A DNA stretch of 64,000 nucleotides from Platerodrilus igneus (GCA_036346225.1 JARFIW010001458.1:3534001-3598000), one strand, 5' to 3'. Numbered from the stretch's first letter, positions 1 to 13,100 are shown. Translations and numbers: made by a program. The notes: generated by a model not told the origin, from the letters alone.

Positions 1-821
1 ACATAGAGTGGACATTGAAGTATAGCAGGGCATAGATTGAATTGGAACAGGACGGCAGGATAGGTTTGGGATTGACTACGGAAAGACGAAAAGATTAATT
101 GGAGCACGGAGAGAGAATACAGGAGAGCAGCAAAGTACAGGGGAAGAATCAACGCAGAAATCAAGGGAACACGGAAGGATTAACGCAGGGGAAGTAAATA
201 CTACGGTTTATTCAAAATTCTAAAATTAGGGTAAATTATTTCAGATTTGGGGTCAGCAAAATTAAATTAAGACACCTGGAAGCGATACGCAGGATCATCA
301 GTGATTGTGAATCCTTGTAAAGGCGCGTACGGCGAATAAGAACTTGAGCCAGCAACATTTAAAGAAGGCATCAGCGCTGTATAATTCAGGTGAGTACCGT
401 GAAATATCTTAAAACGTCAGATAAGTCAGAAATTGTGTAGATAAATTAATTTGGCACCAAGCAACATTGATCAGTAAAATTTGGCATATACAGTAAATAA
501 TTCCATATAAAAAGTGGTAAAACAAACGAGTGTGCAGTTTGGTTGGGCAGTGCACATCTACTCACGATTGAACCCACGGTGAGTAGGTGAACGCCCTGAG
601 ATAAGGTTTTATATAGTCGAGGCATAAAATATAGTAAACAGTTAAATAGATAACCAACCAAACTTTGCTAAAACACATCATATAGGAATCATTCATTGAA
701 TACTCAAATTAGGGGCGACGACAAAAGTCGTGTATCAGAATTTATAAATAAATAAAAATTAAATTATATCTATAAAAAAAATAAATATTAGGGCGGAGGG
801 GTGGAGTAATAAAACCTGTAT
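1..821. other. Unassigned AT-rich sequence
   Basis: The first ~450 bases are purine-rich on the plus strand and resemble in composition the stretch near 19.3-20.4 kb. No convincing reading frame, RNA gene or repeat boundary is visible; the one open frame on the minus strand (446-661) has no recognisable motif. It may be the inner part of a repeat whose other end lies outside the window. Confidence 0.4.
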
Positions 822-852
822 AAGAATATATATATATATATATATATATATA
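822..852. repeat. (TA)n tract, left border of foldback element
   Basis: A run of TA dinucleotides directly abutting the motif TTGCTATG at 853. Similar tracts recur at most module boundaries up to 45 kb. Confidence 0.9.
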
Positions 853-1010
853 TTGCTATGCTCCCTAAATTATTTGCGCCCCATCGTTTGGGCGACCATA
901 TTTATAATTGCTATGTATAAACAAGAATTGGAATTATCGTTCTCCGACGTTGGGCTGTTTTATTAATATTGCTATAAACTCCCTCCAGGACTTAACTGGA
1001 TTTTATCTTG
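853..1010 (+). repeat. Subterminal tandem repeats, left arm
   Basis: Three units begin with TTGCTAT, at about 853, 908 and 970, each followed by a C-rich block containing GGGCGACC-, GTTGGGC- or CTCCAGG-like text. The unit spacing is ~55-62 bp. The mirrored array is at the right end. Such iterated subterminal sites often bind transposase; that role is inferred. Confidence 0.55.
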
Positions 1011-1734
1011 AACCAACCTTGTCGACCAATAACAAAATTTGATATGTTACCGCCTTACTCGTTATCAACCTCGTATTCAACTTATAGCTCCTCCTTGGTT
1101 GTTTAAATTATCAAATCACTCCCATTAACTTTATCTTATGACCTCGACTAGCATTTATTTGGAATTATAAAATTCAGTTAATTCAATGAAACAAATATTA
1201 TGAACAGTTTTTGTAAATTATTTAAAATACACTTTTCAATTAATTAATTTTGTAAATCTCCTTTATCAAAAATCATATACCTTTTTAATCAAACCCAAAG
1301 TCACCAAAAAAACCTATTATTTTTATAAAAAAAGAAGTGTGGAACGTTCAAAACCTCTTATCTTATGACGCACTTTATACGTATGCAAGTCCTCTTTTTG
1401 TTGACTTTTCACATTCATTTATATTAAGCATATTCAATATTCAAATAAACAATATAGAAAAATAATGTCTTATAACTAAAAATCTGACCTGGTCTATGTT
1501 CTTCGCATTGACGCATCCATAATCAGCTAGTATTTCCCATGCATTAAGCCATCCATTTGAATAAAAATTATGTTCCCCAATTTAGGATTATTACATGCCC
1601 ATTTGAAATATTGTCTATCCACACGCTTGAACCATTGCATTTAAATTATTGCCATCACCCTCTGGACTAACATTATTAACTTATACTTATGCTCCCCAAT
1701 TTATTGTCATCTCATTCAGACTTATTACTTCTTA

Positions 1735-1855
1735 TCAATTTCCCCAAACTTAGAATTGGATTATCATCCTCCGGACTCGGAATTGTATTATTCTCCCCGA
1801 CTTCAGAACTTGTATTATTATTCTCCCAGGACTCAGAAGCCCTATTATTATGTTT
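1735..1855 (+). repeat. ~30-bp degenerate tandem repeats
   Basis: About four units of ~28-32 bp share the pattern TTATTxTCCCCxGACTTxxGAA, for example at 1765, 1793 and 1820. The corresponding region of the other arm (about 3690-3880, opposite strand) holds the same array. Confidence 0.55.
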
Positions 1856-2768
1856 TAGTTTAAATAAATTCCCTAAAATCTACTTACGTTTAATCGGCAA
1901 TCGTAATTTTCATCTTAGTCGCACTTATACAATTTTTCACTTTAAATTATTACGTATCTTACTTTGTCTCAGAGTGGCGCACCTCGGCCTTTGTTGAGTT
2001 GAAAACTGAGTTCGTTATCGCTGTGCCTGTTACTATATCATTGACCTCCTACTCCGTCAGTGGGTATGGTCTACAAACTCGTCGCTCATTTTAACCAATC
2101 AAATCTTTGCATTTAAAGTAGTTTCTGATGTAATTTTCTATGCTTTCAAATAATTGTGACCTGCGCGCAGGTGCTTCGTTATCAAACATGCGGTGTTTTG
2201 ACGAATCTAATCGCTTTTCCATAAACAACTAATGCAATTCGACTTTTAATTTTCATATATGCATGTTATTTACACAATTTTTAATCTCCTTTCCTATTAA
2301 AAATGGTTAACTATTTTGTACGCGTTTCCACTATGCTTCCTGAAGCTCTATTTCTTATCTCCTTATTAACCTAATTGATTGGAACTCTTTTGAATGCGTG
2401 TTTAATTACATTTTATTATGTTTACTTATAAAATACGCGTACTTCCACTGAAAAATGTCATTATTCGCCTTGCCTAAATTAACTAGATCTTTATCTACAG
2501 GGTGTTAAATATCTACTATCTACTTAATGCATGTATTTTTTATTCCTACGCTAACTATGCGTCTTTGTGTGTCTATATGCGTCGCTTAAAACTATTTATA
2601 CTTTATATACAGGGTGTTGACTGCTTACTATTTACAAACCATCTCCATTTCTCAATTCTTTTACTAAATAAATGCAGTTTTCTGCTTCCTATGATGATTT
2701 CTCATTTCTAATTCCTAAACGACCCTTTACTATAAAGTACACCCTTAAACAACCCCTTATCACAGCAA

Positions 2769-2782
2769 TATATATATATATA
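2769..2782. repeat. (TA)7 centre of palindrome
   Basis: A short TA tract lies at the exact symmetry point of the inverted repeat. On both sides the sequence reads outward as TTGCTGTGATAAGGGGTTG. Confidence 0.9.
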
Positions 2783-3689
2783 TTGCTGTGATAAGGGGTT
2801 GTTTAAGGGTGCACGTTATAGTAAAAGTCGTTCAGGAATGAGTAATTAGAATAGGCGGCAGAAAACTGCACTTATTTAAGAAAATAATTAAGAAATAGAC
2901 ATAGTTTGTAGATAGTAAGTAGTCAACACCCTGTATATAAAGTAGAAATAGTTTTTGGGCGACGCACGTAAACATAGGAAGACGCATAGTTGGCGTAGGA
3001 ATGAGAAATACATTCATTAAGTAGATAGTAAATATTAAATACCCTGTAGATAAAGTTTAGTTAATTTAGGTAAAACAAATAATGATATTTTCAGTGGAAG
3101 CTGCGTATATTTAGAATAAATGATAAAGTGTAATTAGACACGCATTAAGAAAAGGAGTTCCAGACGATTAAATTAATACGGATATAAAAATAGAGTTTCA
3201 GGTAGTTAATATAAATGCGTACAAAGATTTAACCATTTTGATAAGAGAAATGATTAAAAATTGCGTGAATCGCATGTAAACATGAAAATTTAAAGTCGAG
3301 TTGCATCAGTTTGTTTATGGAAAAGCAAGTAATCTAACAAAATACAGCATGTTGATAATGAAAGACAGCTGCGGGCAGGTTGTGATTATGGGAAAGCGTG
3401 GAGCATTGCATCAGAAACTGCTCTAAAAAAAATTATTTGATTGGTCCGAAACAAACGACGAGTTCTAGACCATACCCTCGGATGGAGTGGGAATTCGAAA
3501 ATATATTAGCAAGCACCTTGATAAGAAAGTCAGTTTTGAACTCAATGAAGGCCGAAGTGCGTTGCCATTAAAACAAAGTAATACGTAATAATTATAAAAG
3601 TGAAATAAAAATGAGTGCGAATATGAAGATTATAATTACCGTTTAAACGTAAGTACGTTTTTAATGAATTTATTGTAAACTAAGACATA

Positions 3690-3880
3690 AAAATAATAGG
3701 GTTTCGAGGTCTGAGGGAAATAGACTATGATTCTGATGTTAAGGGAAAAATACAGTAATACAATTGAGATGTCCAGGGGAAAAGAAGAATAATACAATTT
3801 TGAAGTACAGGGATGAAACAAACTACAATTTTAAGTCTGGGGCAAGAATGATAAAAGTCTAAGTTTGAAGAATTGAAATA
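3690..3880 (-). repeat. ~30-bp degenerate tandem repeats, right arm
   Basis: This is the inverted counterpart of the array at 1735-1855, seen as repeats of the type CTGGGG-AATAATACAATTTTGAAGT with variable spacing. Copies are more degenerate than on the left. Confidence 0.5.
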
Positions 3881-4574
3881 AATTGGGGTGTATAATTTAA
3901 TGGTGGTGGTCCATAGTGCAATGGCAATAATTTGAATGGAATCCAGAATTGGGGAAGATCATTTTTATTGGAAGCGTCGATGTGAAAAGGATAAAACCAG
4001 GTCAGATTTTTAGTTATAAGACATTTGTTTTTCTACATAAATTTTTATTTTATTTTTAATATTGAATTTGCTAAATATGATATGCTTGTGAAGAAGTCAG
4101 CAAAAGAGGTTGCATACGTATAGAATGAGTAATATGATAACAGGTTTAGAATATTCTACACTTTGTTGGTAAAGATAATAAGTTTTTTTTGGTGACTTTG
4201 GGTTTTTGAGTACATACTAGATGGTTGATAATAAATGAGATTTATAAAATTAACTGATTAAAAATGTATTACAAATAATTTCAAAAGCTGTACAGAACAT
4301 ATTGGTTTCATTATATAAAATCGAAATTTACTGAATTTTATAATTCCAAATAAATGTTAGCCGAGGTCATAAGGTTTAAATACTACATAGGCGGAGCCAC
4401 AAGTTGAATAGGAAATTGATAACCCGCAAGGCAGTAACGTATCGAATTTTGCTATTGGTAGATAAAGTTGTTTAAAGATAAAGTCCAGTTGATAGCGATA
4501 CTAACAAAACAGCTGGAGGAGAAGATAATTACAATTAATAGTGAATATTAAAATGGTGGTCCAATAATTTAGAG

Positions 4575-4790
4575 TACGTAGAAAATCAATAAGGCGCACA
4601 ACGAAGGGGATCAAGAATTCCAGTTCATAGTAATAAAAATAACAGCCAGAAGTAAGGGGCGAGGAAATTACGCGAATAGTATAGCAACAAATATAACAGC
4701 TCAAAGTAAGGGGCGTGAGAATTCCAATAGCATAGCAAATAAAGATGGTCGCCCAAAGTAAGGGGCACGACAATTTAGAGAGTATCATAG

Positions 4791-4793
<3 letters not shown>
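4575..4793 (-). repeat. Subterminal tandem repeats, right arm
   Basis: Reading inward on the minus strand, four ~52-56 bp units start TTGCTATG, TTGCTATG, TTGCTATA and TTACTATG. Each is followed by CGCCCCTTACTT or a close variant. They match the left subterminal units and are better preserved. Confidence 0.6.

Positions 4794-4832
<39 letters not shown>
4794..4832. repeat. (TA)n tract between foldback element and Polinton relic
   Basis: An uninterrupted TA run. The foldback arm ends at its left side and the Polinton-like terminal repeat starts at its right side. Confidence 0.9.
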
Positions 4833-4835
<3 letters not shown>

Positions 4836-7680
4836 GTTATGTACTCTAGAATAAACATACTATAATTCACTTAAGTTCCCAAATGTAAAGAACAGTTCTA
4901 ACTCACTCCAACTCTGAACGGTAAAAAATATTGCATTATCAGTTCTATGAGGGCTGTCTTCTTCATCTTTGACGCGCGGTCGTTTCTGGGTGTTCTTCTT
5001 CTTCGTGTTCACTAAAAAAAGATTCAAATGAATATTAGATCAAGTAAATGCATTAAGAAAATTAAATCTATATATTAAACTACTCAATAATTTTAACCCA
5101 ATCACTATCATTATTTTTTCCTGACAAGGACAATTTAAAAAAAAAAAGGTTTTCATTTTTGATTTGTTCTATAGAACACACAACTACAACTTGGCAATAA
5201 AGATTGAACGATTATCACACACACATATCTTGAGTATATAAGGATATCAAACAACAAGAACAGCAGAAAATTCAACCCATGTAAGCAAGAATTTAATGCA
5301 AAGGTATTGTCTAGATAGCAATTGTAGAAATATGAAATCTACAGAAAAGTTAATAAAGCCAGTCATGTATAAATTTTTTTAATGCTGACATCCACAGAAA
5401 AATAAAAAGCGAGACATTTAATGCTAACTTCAGCAGAATAATAAGTAAATCCACTTAGTCAGCATTAATGGAAGGCCGGTTTGGCTTCGAAACGGTGCAC
5501 GCGTATATACCATATTTTAAAATTAAAGTTGTCAATTGCAAAACAAAAAAAATTAAATTTTACCTAGAAATCATTTGAAATATTTAATTTTTTTTCAGTA
5601 CAACTGAAAGAACTTGACTTTTATACATTTTTTAATCGATATCATAGACTTTTTTTCTATACTGTTGGTAAAATCTACATGAACTATTTATATTAAATAA
5701 TAAACTGACCTGTTAAAAAAAATTAAAAAATTGCCTCGTTTTCTGAAAAAAAATTGCATACTTTTTTCAGATCAACTGAAAGAACTTGACTTCTATACAT
5801 TTTTTTAATCGATATCAGACTATACAGAAACAGTAATGTTTAATTAGATCAGTCAAACATGATGTGTTTACTATTAAACAAAACAAAATTGTTCGTAATC
5901 CAAGTGATGATAAAAGAATTCTTAGTACCTCAACCACTGATACTAACTATTGCCTATATTTGTAGTATTGATTACAAAAATTACATACGACAGCGAGTAC
6001 TGTGTTAAAATTGTTTTCGTTGCAGAAGTAACATCAATAACCGTCAGTACTACTGTATTAGTTGATTAAGGCATGAGTTAATTTTTCACTACGTTTCTTT
6101 TTTATTCGCTTAGGGGTACGCAGAAAAAGTTTGAATTGGCAACATTTTTTTATAATAAAATAAACCTTGATACAAAATCACATTCAGTTTTACTGAAAAA
6201 TAAATCAGAGGAGATTGCTAACTGTACGGTGTTATAATATTTTTCTATATCTGTGTGAAAAAACTCACAAAGCCCCAAATGAGCGGTTTGTTTAACTGAT
6301 TTTTTCACTTAAGGCGATTGACATTCATTTGAATCAAGTATTTATTAAGGTCATATAAAAGACCAAAAGTTATTTTAAACCTCCATCATGACTGAGTTTT
6401 ACTACGTGCTATAATTAATCCTTTACCTGATGAAGAAATGAATAGCTTTAACAAAGTTTTATGGAAAATGTCATGCGTTGCACATTGCAACATTCCTTTA
6501 TAATAAAACAAACCTTGATACAAAATCACATTCAGTTTTACTGACAAGTAAATATTTCACATTGATATTTTTGTATAAATAATCAATAAAGCTCTACATA
6601 TACCATATTTTAAAATTCAAGTTATTTTTCCCTAAATTTTTAGTTAAACAAAAAAACGCATGAGTTTGATGTAGATTTTTTTTGGGATACTCAAATCTTT
6701 AGGGATTTTTTAATTGAAGCAACATTTTGGGAAAATTGTATCATTATTAAAATTTACTGAGATTAATTCCATCTCTTCCAATAAATTAAAAATTGCAATA
6801 CGTAATTGTATTATGATAAAACTGCAGAATGTTTTCAGAGTTGCCTTCAGTATGTAAATATGGAAATGCTTGAATAGCGAATTGCTTTGCCATAGTTACG
6901 TACTGAAGGCAACTCTACATCCGTTTGTAAACTGAGATTAAAGAATGTTTTTTTTATACTAGTTTTTTAAAAAAACCATGAGTGTGTGTAAATTATTAAA
7001 CAACATTGACAGTTTAATCTAACACATTTTTTAAATTTGCTTTATTTCTCTGAGAAAATTTTATATGTAACCATAAAAAATAGCGCAGTAATGCTAGAGT
7101 ATTTTCTGTACACACACACAGCATAAATCAAAGGTCGCATAAAAACATTTTATTACTATACTGCAAGCAAATTTTTTCCGTAAACGCAGCTGAATGAAAA
7201 ATGATGTGAGATTGTTGTTGTTGGAAATTAAAATTCAGTATTAATTTTTCTGCTGAATATTCTTTTAAAAATTAAACGATTCAAGCTTGAAAATCGTCTT
7301 TTTATTACTATACTGCAAGCAAATTTTTTCCGTAAACGCAGCTGAATGAAAATGATGTGAGACTGTTGTTATTGGAAATTAAAATTCAGTATTAATTTTT
7401 CTGCAGAATATTCTTTTAAGAATTAAACGATTCAAGCTTAAAAATCGTCTTGAATAAAAACGTAAAGAAATACGATTTTTTTAACAATTGCATTCAAAGC
7501 AATTCGTTATGCAATTATTTTGATTGTATGCTAATTCCTTTACAGTTGTTTTGCTTACGCGAGCAAGCATATTCTTTCCGTAAACGCAGCTGAATGAAAA
7601 ATGATGTGAGATTTGTTGTTATTAGAAATTAAAATTCAGCATTAATTTTTCTGCTGATGAACGTGCTTTGTAAATGCAAG
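4833..7680 (+). repeat. Left inverted arm of Polinton relic
   Basis: This arm pairs with about 10160-14182 on the other strand, with indels. It contains a motif GCCGGTTTGGC...GGTGCACGCGTA near 5475-5510 that is shared with the right arm (13545-13580) and with repeats at 16.3-16.7 kb. Near its inner end a ~170-bp block ending in the AAACGCAGCTGAATGAAAA motif is repeated at 7130-7300, 7300-7460 and 7560-7660. No coding sequence is seen in it. Confidence 0.65.
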
Positions 7681-7819
7681 ATTTCGAATTTGCTTAATTT
7701 TTCCAAAAAAATTGCAAATGTCTAATTTTATAGCTATTTTGCTTACATCACAACATATTTATGTATAAATAGCCAATAAATCTTTACAGATATTAATTAT
7801 AATGTAATTTAGCTAGTGA

Positions 7820-9000
7820 CTGAAGTTAGGAGTGATATTTTAAAGTTAACAGTGAAGTGTTACACTCGAAGGTAAATATAAACAATCATGATCTGCTTAA
7901 AGAGTGTGTTCAACGTTTGTTCCCGTTTCGGACTTTATAGCTATTTACATTTTGATTCAGTATTACGATACAATTCCAATTGCATTAAAAGACAGAATAT
8001 TAATTCTAAATATTTAATGTATTTTGATGTTAATAATTTATATGGGACTGCAATGTCTGAATATCTTCCATATGAAGAATTAGAACTTTTTTAGATGACA
8101 CCAGTCCAGAAATATTACGTTTAAACATTACTTTGGGACTGCAATGTCTGAATATCTTCCATATGGAGAATTTTAATTTTTTTTTAGATGGCACAGTCCA
8201 GAACTATTACATTTGAACGTACTTAAAATTACCAATAATTCTGATGTAGGATATATTTCTTTTTTGAATGCGAATTCCAATTGCATTAAAAGACGGAATA
8301 TTAATTCTAAATATTTAATGTATTTTGATATAGTGACCGAAGTTAGTAGTGATATTTTTAAAGTTAACAGTGAAGTGTTACACTCGAAGGTAAATATAAA
8401 CAATCATGATCTGCTTAAAGAGGGTGTTCAACGTTTGTTCCCGTTTCGGATTTTATAGCTATTCACATTTTTGATTTAGTATTACCCTACAATTCCAATT
8501 GCATTAAAAAAGACGGAATATTAATTCTAAATATTTAATGTATTTTGATGTTAATAATTTATATGGGGCTGCAATGTCTGAATATCTTCCATATGAGCAA
8601 TTTTAATTTTTTTTTAGATGGCATCAGTCCAGAAATATTACATTTGAGCGTACTTAATATTGCCTATGATTCTGATGTAGGATATATTTCTTTTTGAATG
8701 CGATTTACACTACCCAGTATCTTTACATGAAATTCACGGTGACTTACCTTCGGCGTCTGAACATGTAAAATAATAAATAGATTGTGATTGCTATATGATT
8801 TATTGCGTTGTTCCTGTTTCGAACTTTATAGCTATTCAAAGATTTGATTCAGTATTACGCTACAATTTCAATTGCATTAAAAAGACAGAATATTAATTCT
8901 AAATATTTAATGTATTTTGATGTTAATAATTTATATGGGGCTGCAATGTCTGAATATTTTCCATATGGAGAATTTTAATTTTTTTTTTAGATGGCACAAG
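7820..9000 (+). pseudogene. Shuffled Polinton DNA polymerase B fragments
   Basis: At least three partial copies of the same polymerase segment lie here. The best is 7979-8094, encoding YFDVNNLYGTAMSEYLPY. This is polymerase motif A of protein-primed family B polymerases, with the catalytic aspartate in the DxNNLYG context used by Polintons. Copies recur at 8500-8610 and 8870-8990, and truncated pieces at 8125-8180 and 8275-8330. An upstream stretch of the gene is duplicated at 7820-7930 and 8335-8450. None is long enough to function; exonuclease and the other polymerase motifs are not visible. The tandem partial copies suggest repeated unequal exchange or slippage rather than simple decay. 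The assignment rests on the motif and on the integrase and ATPase nearby. Confidence 0.65.
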
Positions 9001-9540
9001 TCCAGAACTATTACATTTGAACGTACTTAATATTACCGTAAATATAGCACGTAGTAAAACTAACTCATGACGGAGGTTTAAAATAATTTTTTTAAAATTC
9101 AACGAATGCTACGTAATGAAATTCTTTCATTGCCAAGGTGCTGCAACAATAAATTAAATTACACGATGTTATTTCTATGATAAAACTTTTGGTCTTTTAT
9201 ATAACCTTAACAAATACTTGTTTGAAATGAATGTCAATCGTGAAAAAATCAGTTAGACAAACAGCTCATTTGACGCTTTGTGAGTTTATTCACACAGATA
9301 TAGAAAAATATTATAACACCGTACAGTTAGCAATCTTCTCTGATTTAATAAATTTTTTTTAGTTAAATGCGAAAATATTTACTTTTCAGTAAAACTGAAT
9401 GTGATTTTGTATCAAGGTTTATTTATTATAAAAAAATGTTGCCAAATCAAACTTTTTTGCTTTGCTCTAAGCGAATAAAAAAAACGTAGTAAAAAATTAG
9501 CTCATGCCTTAATCAACTAATACAGTAATATTGACGGGTA
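9001..9540 (-). repeat. Extra copy of an arm segment
   Basis: The sequence from about 9040 to 9530 repeats a block also found in the right arm (near 12630-13000) and, inverted, in the left arm (6060-6430). A third partial copy thus sits inside the core between polymerase and integrase fragments. Confidence 0.6.
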
Positions 9541-9567
9541 TTAATTATGATAGTTGCTCAATCAAAA

Positions 9568-9988
9568 GTGAAAGAGGATATAGTAAATGAACTTCATAAA
9601 CCAGCAAGAATAAATTTCAAGAGACGCAAACTGATAGTAAAAGGTTTAAATAACCGTCTTCAGACCGATTTGATTGAAATGCTACCATATTCGCAAACAA
9701 AAAAGGATTTAAATACATTTTAGTAGTTATTGATTGTTTCTCCAAATACGTATGGGCTGTACCACTTAAAAGTAAAACGGGTTTGATGTTACTGCTGCAA
9801 CGAAAACAATTTTAAATAATTTTAAAAATCCCCCAAGAAATTTGCAGTCTGATTTTGGTAAACAATATTATAACAAAAACTTTCAATCCTTAATGCAGAC
9901 CTATAGCATAAACCATTATAGCGTTTTTTCTATAAAGAAAGCATGCATTGTGGAACGTGTAATTAAAACTTTAAAAGGAAAAATTTAA
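9568..9988 (+). pseudogene. Polinton-type DDE integrase, frameshifted
   Basis: Across three reading frames the segment encodes a Polinton (c-integrase) catalytic core: LQTDLIEM (first Asp), VVIDCFSKYVWAVPLK, LQSDFGKQY (second Asp) and IVERVIKTLKGK (Glu). All three catalytic acidic residues are preserved. Frame changes fall near 9710 and 9780, and there is no start codon or N-terminal zinc finger. In an active element this enzyme would insert the element's DNA into the chromosome. The order polymerase, integrase, ATPase on one strand supports one decayed element rather than unrelated fragments. It cannot be functional as it stands. Confidence 0.75.
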
Positions 9989-10159
9989 AGTAATATTGTG
10001 AAACAATACAACAATACGAGAATACAGTTCACAGTACCCGCTGTCGTATGTAATTTTTTGTAATCAATACTACAAAAATAGGCAATAAAAAAAAAGTCTA
10101 TAATATCGATTAAAAAATGTATAAAAGTCAAGTTTTTTCAGTTGTTATAAAAAAAGTAA

Positions 10160-13100
10160 ATATTTCAAATGATTTCTAGGTAAATTTAATTTTTGTGGTT
10201 TTTGCAATTGACAACTTTAATTTTAAAATATGGTATATGTAGAGCTTTATTGACTATTTATACAAAAATATCATCTGACGTAAGCAAAACAACTGTAAAA
10301 GAATTAGCATATAATCAAAATAATTGCATAGTGAATTGCTTTGAATGCAATTGTTAAAAAAAAATCATTTTTATTTACGTTTTTATTTAGGAAGATTTTT
10401 TTTTCAAGCTTGAATGGTTTAATTCTTAAAAGAATATTCAGCAGAAAATTTAATGCTGAATTTTAATTTCCAACAACAACAATTCAGTTTAATAAGCGAA
10501 GAATCTGATTTTTTAATAACACCTGCATTGACACACATCAACCTTACATCATTTTCATTCAGCTGTGTTTACGGAAAAAAATATGCTTGCTCACGTAAGC
10601 AAAACAACTGTAAATGAATTAACATACATTTAAAATAATTGCATAGCGAATTGCTTTGAATACAGTTGTTAAAAAAATCGCCTTTATTTACGTTTTTATT
10701 CAAGACGATTTTCAAGCTTGAATCGTTTAATTCTTAAAAGAATATTCAGCAGAAAAATTAATACTGAATTTTAATTTCCAATAACAACAATCTCACATCA
10801 TTTTTTATTCAGCTGCGAACGTATATGTTTATTCTAAATCACTTTATCAACCAAAGCATCAATACCTTGAAAGTCTACTGCGACCAATAAAAGGGATCAA
10901 ATATTATACATTTTCCAGTTCTGATAATATTATATCACCATCTGATGCTCGAAATAATTCTATATTTGTTTTTGGTGATGTAGCTTGCGATAAACAAGAT
11001 ATCATTAGGGAATACTTTAGTATTAGGCTTTATAAACAAGTAGACAGTTTTTACCTTTGTCAAAGTCATACTCGTATAGCTAAGTACTTACTACATGATA
11101 ATGCTAATCTTTTAGTTTTATTTAAACAAGGTGATTTAAACTTAAAACACATATATGACGATCACGTCAATACTGACATGAAATATGATAAATTCCGTGA
11201 AATATGTGCTGCTTGTTGGCAAGACAAATACGGTTTCTTAGTTGTAGACAAAGATAGTGATCCAGGTCAAGGAAGGTACCGAAGGTTTTGATCACTTCAT
11301 ACATATTTAAACCTTGAGAGACGCACAACGAAGAAATGTATCGAAATGTTTTGGGTAAGAGTAAATATCCAACGTCTGGCAGTACGTTAAATATTATAGT
11401 GGACGTTGCAAAAGCTTTCCCCAGTAAATAGAATATCAATATTGCATCAAATGTAAGTTACATTTTACTGATTTCAGCCAGCACTGGCGTTAAAAAAGTT
11501 CATGTTGCCCATATTGTGCATAGTAGAAGATGAAAACAAAGCACGTTCATCAGCCGAAACATTAATACTGAATTTTAATTTCCAATAACAACAATTTCAC
11601 ATTATTTTTCATTCAGCTGCGTTTACGAAAAAATTTTCTTGCAGTATGGTAATAAAATGTTTTTATACAACCTTTAATTTATGCTGTGTATACAGAAAAT
11701 ACTCTAGCATTACAGCGCTATTTTTTATGGTTACATATAAAAAAATTTCAGAAAAATAAAGCAAATTTGAAAAATGTCTCAGATTAAACTGTCAATGTTG
11801 TTTAATAATTTATACACACTCATGGTTTTTTAAAAAATTAGTATTCAAAAAAAACAATCTGTAATCTCACTTTACAGAACGGAAGTAGAAACAGATTTTG
11901 ACTTTTAATCTGAATGCATGAAATGCATGCGATCTAAAAATTGCAGAGTTGCCTTCAGTACGTAACTATGGAAATGCAAATGCTTTAGAAGCAATAGTAG
12001 ACTTTCGTTGACAAAGAAAAAAACACTGTCGAATGTAATTTTTTTTTTGTAATAAAGTACTACAAATTATGCTGAATAGTCTTTAACATTTAAAACCATT
12101 CAACCTTGAAAAAATCGTCTTGAATCAAAACGTAAATAAAAGCGATTTTTTAACAATTGCATCCAAAGCAATTCGCTATGCAAGCATTTCCATATTTACA
12201 TACTGAAGACAACTCTGAAAACATTCTGCAGTTTTATCATAATACAATTACGTATTGCAATTTTTAATTTATTGGAAGAGATGGATTTAATCTCAGTAAA
12301 TTTTAATAATGATACAATTTTCCCAAAATGTTGCTTCAATTAAAAAATCCTTAAAGATTTGAGTATCCCAGAAAAAATCTACATCAAACTCATGCGTTTT
12401 TTTGTTTAACTAAAAATTTAGGGAAAAATAACTTGAATTTTAAAATATGGTATTTGTAGTGCTTTATTGACTATTTATACAAAAATATCAATGTGAAATA
12501 TTTACTTTTCAGTAAAACTGAACGTGATTTTGTATCAAGGTCTATTTTATTATAAAAAAATGTTGCAATGTGCAACGCATGACATTTTCCATAAAACTTT
12601 GTTAAAGCAATTCATTTCTTCATTAGGTGAAGGATTAAATATAGCACGTAGTAAAACTCACTCATGATGGAGGTTTAAAATAACTTTTGGTCTTTTATAT
12701 GACCTTAATAAATACTTGTTTGAAATGAATGTCAATCGCTTTAGGTGAAAAAATCAGTTAGACAAACCGCTCATTTGGCGCTTTGTGAGTTTTTTCACAC
12801 AGATATAGAAAAATATTATAACACCGTACAGTTAGCAACCTCCTCTGATTTATTTTTCAGTAAAACTGAATGTGATTTTGTATCAAGGTTTATTTTATTA
12901 TAAAAAAATGTTGCCAATTCAAACTTTTTCTGTGTTGCCCTAAGCGAATAAAAAAGAAACGTAGTAAAATATTAACTCATGCCTTAATCGACTAATACAG
13001 TAATATTGACGGGTATTGATGTTACTTCTGCAACGAAAACAATTTTAACACAGTACTCGCTGTCGTATGTAATTTTTGTAATCATTACTACAAAAATAGA

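Larger units (their letters stand above)
853..4793. mobile_element. Foldback-type element with ~2-kb inverted arms
   Basis: The arms 853-2768 and 2783-4793 are inverted copies of each other. Examples are the matched blocks near 1480-1500 and 4000-4030, 2040-2100 and 3420-3480, and the near-perfect hairpin either side of the centre at 2775. The outer ends begin TTGCTATG and the inner ends TTGCTGTG, each against a (TA)n tract. The arms are clearly diverged with many indels. No transposase frame is present, so it would be non-autonomous. It resembles Drosophila FB elements in plan (long inverted arms with internal tandem repeats), but assignment to a known superfamily is not possible from sequence alone. 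Confidence 0.75.

Noticed and set aside
11167..11439. Minus-strand 90-codon frame
   Set aside because: It is antisense to the clear plus-strand ATPase frame, which has family motifs.
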